A stretch of DNA of 64,000 nt from Acridotheres tristis (Eukaryota; Chordata; Aves; Passeriformes; Sturnidae), in contig CM072919.1 of the NCBI GenBank assembly GCA_037013685.1, positions 45,956,116 to 46,020,115 of the forward strand, written 5' to 3'. A program made the position numbers and the translations under genes. Under the pieces are notes generated by a model. It was not told the DNA's origin. It did not search any database and saw only the letters and a program-made list of their open reading frames with translations. Below, piece by piece: positions 37,801 through 49,800 of the stretch (the stretch's first letter is position 1; every line of letters starts with the position of its first letter).

Positions 37801-40800
37801 AACAATTTCTCTTCTAAATGCTATCAAACACATACAACTTGCTTCTATCTCACTGTCTGGTAATCACATCAATGAATCAAGTGGTAGTCTTAGTAACTGC
37901 ATGGTATGCAAAATACATTCAGCATTAGCTAACAATGAAAGTAGATCAATATAATTGTCTTGAATTACAGTTCAAGTAAAGCAGTATCCAATACAAAATA
38001 GATAAAGAGAGAAAGAGAACTGAAGGAAAGCCCAAATACAGAATTATTACCTGCTGATTATTTTCTGCTAAGGTCTGTAGCTTGCTCATAGCCTTCTCAG
38101 CCTCAGCTGCTTCTATGATTCCAACACTGAAAGCAGAGACACAAGAACAGGCCACAGAATAGGCAAGTACCTGAAAAAAAATTTATTCCATTAACTAGAG
38201 TCTCATCAAGTTCACTGTAGCAATGGTCACATTGAATAATGTGCCAGCATGATAGAAAAGATGTAACATTTTCAGTTTATACTTTCAGGTATTTGTTCCC
38301 TCTGAAAGATTTTTCATGGATGCTAATAATGTTAAACAAACACAACTAAAGGATGGAAATAGTTCTTATTTTACAGAGGTCAGTAAGCATACTCAGCATG
38401 CTGTGCTCCCATCAGGACTACAAGCAGGCCCACCAGGCCAGAAAACGAGCATGTAGAACTGTCCTTCACACACAGCCCTCAACACCAGCCTTCTGTCCTT
38501 GCAGAAGGATTCACCAGCAACACTGCTTTTCTATTTTCTCCTGCCTTAACCACAGAGAATAAGGAAGTGAAGTCGGAACTACCAACAGAGCAAGTGTGCC
38601 AAGTGTTTAACCTCCTCTGCACTAAAGTTCAGCAGCAGAACACATGACTGAGGGAACCAAAGAGGACCTACCAACTGTGCAGGATTGACATCAGTTTGAC
38701 CTGTAGCAAGTAATATGCAGATCGTACCTCTTGCTGCAGCAGGCCAAAATTACTCCTCAAACACCAGGTTATATCCAAGTCATTTACAGCTCTGAAAGAA
38801 TCTCTTGTGCATCTAACATAGTAGCATTCATCCTAGAGTGCTGCCAAATTTTACTCATCTGTACAAATCCTTACAGAAGTTTTAATTGCAAAAGGTAGGT
38901 TTTGCTTTTAATCCAAACTATCTCATGATGTTAAACAGCTGCTGCCTTTCATCTCAGAAGTTGCTGTATTAAACTCAGTTTAACTTCAAAAATGCACTTG
39001 AAGATCTCTGGGGACAGATAAATCATTTCATAGCCGTAAGTAATTTTAATGCATGTACCATAAACTGCAAAAGGCTAATCCCCAACACATATGTACTGCC
39101 AAAAAAATAGAACTCCATTGAAGAATATATTTAATAAAGAGCTCTCAGAGAGTTCTCTTTTCCCCAACAGGGGGAAAAGAATAATACTATCAATCTCTAT
39201 TAACTCCCGTAAGAAAAACAGAGGATTATGCAACTCAACTGCTCAGCTGCTCCAGCCTTACATACATCATGTACAGTGAGCTGCTTTATCGTGCACAACA
39301 TCTGCTTGCTCTGATTTTTGTTTTCTGTAGTAAACTATTTGAATTTCATCACTTTTCATTCTCAAGTTTTACCTAAGCAGAATTATAGGCTAAGTACATA
39401 GATCATGTTAAAACTTACAGGACATATCCTGGAAAAAAACTTCCTGAAATGCAGGGCTCAGTTTAAGTGTCCAAAACATCAAGAGAATAGTAAATAGGGC
39501 CATAGCAGCATGCACAAGTACAGCATTCACATTAGCTGGTGACACCAAATTTCAAAGAAGTATACAGAAGGCATATTGAACGAGGAAGTATTAGCATTTA
39601 AGTTCTCTCTGAGAGTAACTTGTTATCTGCTTTTAGTAGATCAGATGAGTCATAAACAACTGTACATAAGAGACCCATATCCATAGTTACTCATGATTCA
39701 ACTTTCAAAAACTTAATGGGGTTAAGGAATTAAAGTAGCCCTTTAAAGGATCATGTCTATTATCTTTTCAGGCAGTTTCTTAACGTCTGTACAGTATTAC
39801 ACATTATTCTATTTTTATTATTGCCGTTATTATCACGTTTTTTTCCCAGCAGACATAAACCCATATAATGTGAAACAAAAAGTAGGAATCAAGCCTTCCA
39901 GTATCACTGATAAAAAGTTTCAGCAAAAAGACTATAGTTTTTAAAGGGAGGCAACAAAATAAAAGGAAAATTTAAAATGTGTGATAAAATAGGTCATACC
40001 TCCTGAACTCCTCTGCTTTGCTCCTCACTGCTGTCCAGGTATTTGCAGAGTTTTCGCAATGAAGCAGCAACATGCACTCGTGATTCTATTTGGCTACTGT
40101 GACTCATAAATGAAAGAACAAGTCCTACTCCTAAAATACATCCAGTGCTTTAAAAGAAAACAAAAGAGAAAGGATTAAGTATGCTTTACCTGCTCTGAAC
40201 TCACTTTAAACCCCAACAAAGTTTGTGCGAAAGACCACCTCTTGGCCTTGCCTGATAACTAGCCCTGTAGATAATTTATTACCACAATCAATTTCGCTAA
40301 TGGTTTTTATTTCGCCCGTCTTTTTCAGGAAACACCAGATGAAAGAAGAGCATAAGAAGAAAATGTCTATTTAAAAATAAACCCTACACATACAGTCTCA
40401 TTAATACTTCTGCCTCTGAAGAACCAGTAGTCCCAACAAGTGCTATGAACTAGTATGAAGGAAGTATGGATCCAAATTTCAATGTGTGATTTGTCCTGAC
40501 AGTATAAACTAGGAAATCCCAGTTAAACATACTAATTGCAGGTTCACTGGGTGTATTAGCACCTGCTGCTGTCAGACTCCTCCAAGAGTTGTTACATTTG
40601 TAAAAGAAATGAAATTAGTATTTAGCCAGAGAGCTGCTAAAATGGTTGTAAAGATTAAGGTATTTACCTGTATTTCTTAACTGGAATGATCAGGTGTACA
40701 TTCTAACCTGTATGTACTAACTACAGTGGAGCAGCTTCATCAGGGTGGGCATATCCAGCATAACTAACTGTTTGATGCTGAGGACACTTAAAATTGCAAC

Positions 40801-43800
40801 AAGAACATAGTTTCCAAGGACACAATTTAATAGGGCAGCTGGCACAAACATCTCCACAGTCTCCATCTCTTTTTCAGATTTTATCAGAAATTCCATTCTG
40901 GACCAAAGATCTTTTACTAAATTCAGCATGTGTGCTGCCTTAACAAGTTCCAAATCATCAGTTTTGTCAGAAAGCTTCCAAACAGTTCTGGGTTCCATCA
41001 TGAGATACTAAGCATAGCAGACACTTACTGCCTCTGAAGGTAATCTCTTACTGGCACACATCCACAATAGCTCTTATCTGTAGATGATTGTTTTTCCCCC
41101 TTGCACATCTCACTGATACTGCTTGTAGCAAGCAGCAAATAGTCAAATGAACATGGTTAGGATCTTACACCTTCTCCTAAGCTTCTCCTATCCAACTTAA
41201 AAATGGCAATAGCTGCTGTTTTTACTCAGCTAGGTAAAAAAGAAACAACTGAGAATAACTTCAGTCATATTCCGAAGATAATGTTTTACAGTTACTGGGG
41301 ATTAAGGATGATTAAGCATGGCTAAAATACATAGGGGGTATCTTGGGAGTGGTATTTTTTCCAGCAAAGATCAAACAAACCTTTTTAAGTATCTGGTATA
41401 TCTGAATTCATAAATAGCCAACAAAACAAGGACATAGCTTATATACAAGAGTTCTGAATTCAAGTTTACACTACTGCTTGTTGACAAAACTACATAGAAA
41501 GAAAACGGAATTTCTCATTAGAGCTATAGTATTTTATGTTAATCACTGTTAATAAAGACTTAAAACACAATTAGAGACTAAAGCAAGAATGAAACTTCAC
41601 CTTCTCTGCTTCCCTTTTTGTAACTAACAATTGCTCTCACTTGGCTACCTTATTTGTGAGTTACATAAAATTAGTATTTACGTATATTTCATCTACATGG
41701 TATCTCAGATTTCTCAACACATTTAAAGTGTTTACTGCCAGAGCATCAGGCTGAAGGGAATCCTGCCTTCCACTGGGTGCAGCCTGAGCCCAAACAGCGC
41801 ACTGCTGCACTGCACTGCGCACTGTCCCACACCTGCACTGCTCAGCCGACCTATGCCCAAAACACTGTCAGCCTGCTTTTAGTGAAAAAGAAAATCTCTG
41901 TTTTAGCAGGGGTGAAATACGGCTGAAAATGCTCATGCCTCACAGCTGATCATGCCTGTGTCACACTGGATGAAGAGGCTGGAAAGGACCTTCCTTTGGA
42001 ACAGCAGTTTACAAGTGTAGAAATGCAAAATTTGGACAACTCTGCAACATTTACAGCTTTACATTACTTCTTTGCTTGCAGAGAGAACTCATACTAGACA
42101 TCAACTTCCTCTTAACTTTTAAAAACCATAGGCAGCACAAAAAACTATCCACTCTTCAATCTTCCCTCTCTTTCTTGCCATTGTTTCATATTCTTCTGGC
42201 AACCTCTTGCTGCCAGAGATGTCTGGCTTGGCTCTTCTCTGAGGCTTTGATCTCCAGCTAACAGGCTGCACAAAACAGCAGCAATAGGCATCACAAAGGG
42301 GTGCAGCTGGTACAGTCCCTGTGTACTGTCTGTCTCACCCTGTGCCACTCAAAAGGCAAAAGAAATCATCACTGAGCTATACAGATTCACAGTCCAATGG
42401 TGCACAGCTGGGACTCCTCAGAGCTTTTCAGAAAGTGCACCGGAGAAAGGAGGGCAATGGCAAATGGGAATTATTGCTGTTTCTTTTGAACAGGGAAGAG
42501 CTGGGCAGAGTAATGCTCAAAATCAAAGAAAACCTTATGTACTCACACTGAGCTGCTCAAGATACTGTGGTTCCTTCCCTGATTTAAAAGAGAAATTACT
42601 ACTGTGGAAGAAACATGGTGCCATTCTATGTTAGTTGTCTCGTGGCAACTGACACGTGTTTTATTGTCTTAGGGGTTTAAAATCCTGACTGTAAAATCTT
42701 AAGCAATGTAGACCAAGTCTGTGACTGACTCTGTTTTAGGGAGCATGTGGCCCTCCAAAGGGTCTTTCCAGCCTGCCCGACTGGTGATTATATGGAAGTA
42801 CTCAGAATGGGCTGTCTCCTTATCCTAGTTTTATACTTTTCTGTATAAAATTAAGGAAGAAAGCGTGAATTAAAAAGGTAGAGTTCAAAATAAAGTATCA
42901 CCCGTAATAAAGGAAACTCACTTGTACTCCAGATTGGTGTCAAAACAGCAGTCCTCCAACACATCCAAAGACTTCATGAGAACCAAGTTCATCTGTTGAC
43001 CAGGTATTTCACTACCAAACCAAAACAGAAACAAAACAAAAAAAAATTCCGATGCCTGACAGCGGGAGGAGGTACCTGATAAAACGTGATCTCAGCTAGA
43101 CCTGTAACTATTTATACACTGAAAATTTGTGACATTTCACGCTAGTAGCTCTGTCAATCTCTCCCCACTTCATTGCCTAACTTACTGATAAAGAAGCACT
43201 TACATCTCACTCCAAAAATATCATAGACTCCCCTCTTATAAAATATGTACACCAGTTTCATAATGAACAGGATATCTTTAATGGAAACTAGCTCTATAAT
43301 CTCATATAAGCTACAGCTACATTCCTAGGAGTTTTGATTTGTTGCAAGACAATATTTGAAGAATGTGTGAGATCAAGCTTTCAAATCACACAGGGCAATG
43401 AAAGAGTAAAACTAGTCCACAAGAAATGGTTAGACAAATGCATTCACTTAACATCCCTCACCACAGAAATAAAACAAACACGAACACCCAAAATATTGAT
43501 TCATATACTCCAAAATACTGGGCTGATGTAACTTCATCCTCTTTAAGAGTCTTTTAATGCTTGTATTAGCTCAGTTGTCCCACTGACTAAACATCCAGAG
43601 GTAGTCCATTCTCAAATTACGTGACTGAGTCAGTGGCAGGAAGGCATCAAGGCACCAAAGCATGAAGATTAGAACTCAGCAATACTTCAGTTTTAACAAA
43701 AGCATGTGCCTTGGAAACAGCTTTACTGAGCAAATTAACAACTGCCAATCGAATCTGTTTGGTACCTATGCTTGTGTACTAATTAAACATTTCTATGGGT

Positions 43801-46800
43801 ATAAAGGAAGACAAAATCCATAGCAGTCAAGAAACTGGAGGAGTATAAAGCCAAACCTACTTCTTAATTTCTCTGGAATCACCATAAATTTGCAACCGAG
43901 GCCAACCTTTCTGAAAATGAAGCATTTTCTAAAAACTTCAGAACACTTCTGTGCTGCCAACAGAGCTGTAACAGCATGCTTTAGAGACAGTTCATTACAC
44001 TACTCCTGTTGTCTCTCCATCCTCACATGTGTAACACACATGACATAAGTGAACACTGTCCCATATCCAGTGCCACTTACAAATGAACCAATGAGAACTG
44101 TGAATTATTTTACAATTGCATCTTCCAACGTAACCCCATTTAACCCCATAACGTAGTCCCATTTAAAAGCATGTGTTGCTCTTCTAGCTGACTGCTTTGC
44201 ACTTTGTAGCTTAATATATGATGAAAATTAGTCACTCATCCTGAAAGATTCTCAAAATACGTAGGATATCTCTGGAGGGGGCTAAAGTTTCTTTGAAGAA
44301 ACATTCCAAAGCTCTTCAAGAATCATTTGCCTATGACTTTAATTCCTCAGAGCTTAAGTCCACATGTAGAAAAATGAAGTTACTTTCACAACTACATTAA
44401 ATACAGTAGTTCTCACCTGATCTTTTCTTCATACAAACGTGAGATGAACATCCCCAAGCCAAGACCCATGTGGATTTGAACAGCTTGAGACTCATCAGCA
44501 TTTGGTTTCCCAGGTAACCTGTCAGTCAGCATACTCAGGACCTCCTCAATCTTCTCCTTGCATGATACAACAAAAATTGGCACCAGGAGAGACAAAGCTG
44601 TGGCTGCACAGGATCGAGCTATAATACTAGCCGTATTTTCACCTGAATAGGATTTCTAGAAAAACACAAAAGAGAGTATTTTTGTTCTCTTACTCCTTTC
44701 CAAGCAATAACACTCAGTATTTGAGGAATTTAAAACAAACACCTATAGAGCAAACAGCAGCACAGATGTATTGCAATCTGACATTCCTTGCATGTGGCTT
44801 TTATCATTTTGATAATAAAGACAAAAAACTTTATGCAAACACAAATATAAACAGAAAGCACAGTGAAAGAAAATTAACAAAAGCAAGAAAAGTTTTGATT
44901 TTCCTCTATTCCAACTACTACAACTCGAACAGAACCAGGAAACTCATGATTAGAACTCCAGGCATGAAATACAGATACATTGTCTTGCCTTTAGTACCAC
45001 AGCGCATACCTGATAGAACCATGGGAAGACTCGACCTTTAGGCTGGTAGCGGCTATTCACAATACTCAAGAGAGTCTCTGTGACCATGGAAATCCAGTGT
45101 TTCACAGGAATGAAATCAGGTTCAGTCTATAAAAATCAAACCCAAACAGTCATCATCATTGTTTCTTAAGTTCTACCTAAACAGAAGCTCAGCTGCTGAT
45201 GTTCCAGCTGTGATCCATCATGAAAGAGATTATTTTGTGATTCCTATGCAGTGTAAGTAGCATCATTTACTTGTCAATACCAACACTCCAGTACCTCACT
45301 TACCAGCCCCCCAAAACACCTGGCCATATTACTTTTCTGTATTCTACAAAGAGAAGGGACCCTCTTCCAGATTCACTCACCTCAGGTACCCCTTCAGTGT
45401 CTGAAGAAAGGCTGCTTTCATATTTGGCTACAGCAACTGCAAGGCCAGTTAAAGCAAAAATAGAGTTTCCTTTCACCACTGGGCTGTCTCTGAACAGAAA
45501 AAGGCAAACAGTTAAGAAATATAACAGAGATGCCGGCAACAAAACATATATCTCAAAGCAAAAAAGTTATGCTGCAGGTGTTCCAGGAGGGAAGGCCTTT
45601 GCCCCTAGCAACTTCATCAGGCTCTCTTCTAGCTCAGCAGAAATCCGTTAGTTTTCATCTTCAGGAATAGAGAAAGAATGGAGGGGAGAAGTGTTTCAGT
45701 GTTTTTTTCTTGTCTGTCTTTTATATAAAGGCTAGCACACACAAAATTGTATAAACACAGAAGCTTTTTTCTACTATAATAAAGACTGCTACCCTGCAGA
45801 ACAAGTATCACTACAGAAATACAGCAGTTGGTCTTAGCTAATACCATTCCCATAGAGGACAAAACAAAAACATCTTCAAACGGAGAATGCTAGAGAGGGA
45901 GATGTCACTATAATGCAACAGCAAGGAAAGATTTAGCAGAGCAGCCATTATTGAAATAAGTTTTGAATTATTTCCCTACACTACTAAACCACTAACATAA
46001 TAGGATTCAAAGAGTACTAACTTCTATAGTGCAAACCTTAAAGAAAACCAAGAAAGAAAATCTGACACTGACAAAAAAGGGAAAACATAACTGTGTTCAG
46101 TTTTGTATAAGGAAGTACATTGGATTGGCAATAAATGCCAGATTGGCAGAATATGTATATTTTTACAGCAGCAGTCAAGGAAGATTTTAGAAATGGAAGA
46201 CTGACGCAAGAAGTCTACAGGCGTGTAAGTGGTTTAATACAGTCGTATTGTTCAGCTGCTTTTGTAAAAGCATAAGAAAATTCCATCAGGATTATATTGC
46301 AGTATGTTTTCCTGGTAATGACTAGGATATCAAAGATATCATTATCACAGTGAAAGTATTTTCTGGATTTCTCTTTAGCTTTTTAAAACAAGAAACATGA
46401 CTCTTAGTGAAATGTCATCATTTGGAACAGTGAAACTATCTCCTCTCAGATAAGAGGTATTTGCAAAGAATTACAACAAGGTACTTAGTGAAGTTCTTTG
46501 AAGTCTTTCAGCATCTTTTACCTTAAATAATTTCCTAATCTATGCATAGAACCTTTGCTGGTTTGATGATCAGCTTCTAAAAGGCTTCAGAGAGAAGCTT
46601 ATAAATCTACACATTCATGAAACCTGGATGCTTTAAATTCAAAGAAGGTAAAAATCATCTTAATAAGATCTAGGAGGAAAAGGAGCAGTGTCCCATTTTT
46701 TGTTGAAAATACGGGAAAAAATATCATCTGTAGTAATTTAGCAGTTCTTACTTGGAAGCACCTTTGATGACATCAGTCAACATATCTCTGACCCTGCAAG

Positions 46801-49800
46801 AGAACAGAAAGAATTTACAACATGTTCTTTATAGTACAGCATGAACTCAGCTAAATTCCTCTTTAGTCTTACATGTGTCTACTCTAGGTTAACAACTGTT
46901 AACCTATCAGCCCATCAGAAGATTTAGCACAAAATAATTACAAGCATTTAATCTGTAAGAAATCTATGCACCACCCCAAGTTTCTTCATATACATGTGCA
47001 CTCCCAGTGTTTTATAAAGGAATGTTATTTGACTTTATAGCACTTTTTGTAAAATGCTGGTTCATGCATTAATCACAAATATTCTTTTTGAGCACATCAA
47101 ACACATAAGTTTCCAGATCATTGTGCTACGTTCTAGCTATGTTCTATGTTCTATGAACTCTGAATGTTTTATAAAGGACAAGAATTACAATTTATTCAAC
47201 ACTAACTATATTTCTGGAAACCCCTACAGGCATTTATGCTATGATATGTATATAAACCCGAATCAATTTATTAAAGCCATAAGAGTGGTTACAATTTCTT
47301 ACACATTACTGTAGTTTATTTATAACAGGCTACTTGTTTTCAATTGTTTAGTTTTGCATTCATATCAAGACCAAAGCAGAGACACAATCAATCTCCTACA
47401 TGAAACGTGTGGATGAGGAGAGAGATCCTCTATTCTAAAACATACAATTCTAGCCCGGCCATGAATGTCATTCTTCAGAAAAAGACAACTTTAGACTGAA
47501 AATGCACATCTCCTAAAAGAGGACTGTATGCTATAAGACTGAGTTACACTCAAGCTTTTGAAGAAATCTACCCAGATTTTCCTTCATAATCACACTGTTT
47601 TTGCACACAGTTTCAAAGCCACCGCTCTGGAAGTGCTTACAACTTGGTAAATATCAATGCAAAACAATAAAGGATAAACACTAAAGTTTATACCACATTG
47701 TCCACAATTAGGTTAACCCCAGTGAGCAACAAAAATGCTTAACAGCTACTGAAGTAAGGGACTCGAGGAACCAAGCAAATAATTGTGAACTGGAAAAGAA
47801 ACTGGAAAAGAAACTGGAAAAGCTACTACTGGGCTCCAGTTCATTTATTGCTTTGATTTCTTTCCTGATAAAGGGAATTCTGTTAATTTTTGACACTGCT
47901 TACATTATAATCGTTTAGGAAATACAGAGCAGAAATTCTCTCAGGAGAAATCTACAAAAGCAGCATTGCTACAGGCCTTTTTATATCCTATCAAGAAAGG
48001 GATCAGTCATTAATAAAGGATCTTTTCTATAATGCTGTGGCATTCTAGATCTTACAATGCAAGCCTCTATGCTAGAATTAGCTGGAATAAAACAGACACA
48101 AATTCTGAATTCCTCTTAGTAACACACCTTTTTGATTGTATTAGACAAAAAGCATTTTGGCTTTCCGATACACTTATGAACAAGCACAAAAACAGATATT
48201 TATACTATCCATGGAGAGGCAGTTTTTCCTCTTGTGAAGCCTCCCACTTCCCACCTTCTTCTCCTGGCCATGCACATTCATGGCTAAATCCTGACAGACT
48301 GAGAGACACTTCTCACCTGACTGAAACAGAAGTAGTGGAGGATATGGATCAGAGTGGGCATCATGTGCTTGCTTTTAAACAACATCCTTACACTCAATAA
48401 TGCCAACTTACCGTCAGTACACCACTACATACATCAGATTGTGACTTGCATTTCTTTTAGTGAAACAGCTCATTAAACTCTCAAGAAAGAAATTTTTATC
48501 TTTGCATAACCCTTCTCCTTTAACATCCTATAAAACCCCTGAATTCTTTCACTCTTTCCAGCTGCTGACCCTACAAAGTTTTCAGTTCTGTAGAGGGGAA
48601 GGTATCTGTGAACCCATGTATACGTGTTGGAGTCCGAAAACAGAGGCCTCTCTGAGTTCCTCAGTGAGAGAACAGCAAGTACTAGTGAAGGTTGAAAAAC
48701 ATAGTCCTAGATACTAGTGTTTCCGTGGAGGCTCCAGGAACATAGTTTTAGACATAATAAAAGTATAGTGATAATATTGCTTACATTTTTCAGATAGATC
48801 AAAATAGACCATATGTGTAACCTGGTGTGCTAAGGAACCAGAATTCTAAAAGTTATGAAGTAGTGTTTGAATTTGTGTCCTTAGCTTGTTGACAAGTTTC
48901 TATATAAGAATCTAAGAATAGGGGAGAGATTAGCTTTTTGCTTTGCTTTCCCTTTGCTTTGGTTCCTGCTTTCTTGCTGCTCTCCTCACTGCCATCATCA
49001 ACACCCAAGAAGAAGATAGGAGCTGCCCAGCTTCACCGGCCCTGCTGGGACCACTGGGAGCAGCTTTAGCTGCTATTTGGGACTTTACACCAAAGTTTTA
49101 GCATGGACTTTAATGCTTGTGACTCTTTGCCTTTTTGAGACTGATGTGCCTTTGCAATAAACTACTTTATAGCACCTATTAGCTGCTTGGCTCTTTAAAG
49201 AAGACAACCACAACCCAACAAATAGTGCCTAGAGCATCAGAGAAATAACCCTACATATATGGAAATCCTTACAGTTACCCAGTAATCTTTCTTTCCACTC
49301 CCTTCTCCCACCATGGTTACTGTATCTGCTGGTTGCTCGTTGTTTTGTTGTGGAATTTTTTTTCATTAGTGCTCATACAGTCTTTAAACTTGCAAAATTA
49401 AAGGATTTCAAACCTTGTCCTCCTCTGTCCCCTTACTTTCCATTAAAAGTGATCAGGAGCACACAGGCACTTCCTTACCATAGCCAGGCTGTAAATTGTT
49501 TGTACTGCACCTCTTCAGGATCCTCTTTTCCATGCTTTAACTGCATCTCCAGCTCTGCCTGCCTCCCCTGCAGAATTGCAAAAAAAGTCAGAAATTGATC
49601 TGATCTATATATATATCATAAGACGTTTTACATTGTAAGACTTCTTCAGAGAATACTCAGGTAACACATGTAGCCTAACCTAAGGGCTAGTTCATAAGTG
49701 ACCTGCTTTGCATATGGGATCCCACTGTAATATACAATGTATTAAGGAGAAGAACCTGTAATTTTTTGTTCTGAGTAAAAAAAACAAACTGCAGATGGTA

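Larger units (their letters stand above)
29874..40000 (-). other. FOCAD introns between 29874 and 40000
   Basis: Introns 29874-30488, 30750-31970, 32087-33051, 33181-34248, 34330-35443, 35547-35702, 35775-36144, 36223-37072, 37196-38050 and 38171-39999. All are AT-rich unique sequence. A gcatgcatgcatgca run lies at about 34684-34698. The open frame 34314-34547 (-) is intronic because splicing around it restores the conserved join w16 to w17. Confidence 0.6.
40148..46751 (-). other. FOCAD introns between 40148 and 46751
   Basis: Introns 40148-42921, 43012-44416, 44656-45009, 45127-45380 and 45490-46751. A slightly GC-richer stretch occurs near 41740-41880 (repeated cactgctgcactgcactgcg). A 94-codon open frame on the - strand at 40717-41001 sits in the 2.8-kb intron with no known similarity. 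No repeat named. Confidence 0.55.

Noticed and set aside
44682..45041. 119-codon + strand open frame
   Set aside because: It runs opposite to FOCAD coding sequence and intron, with no similarity. Chance frame.
45271..45651. 126-codon + strand open frame
   Set aside because: It lies opposite exon w7, so its openness reflects the coding strand on the other side.
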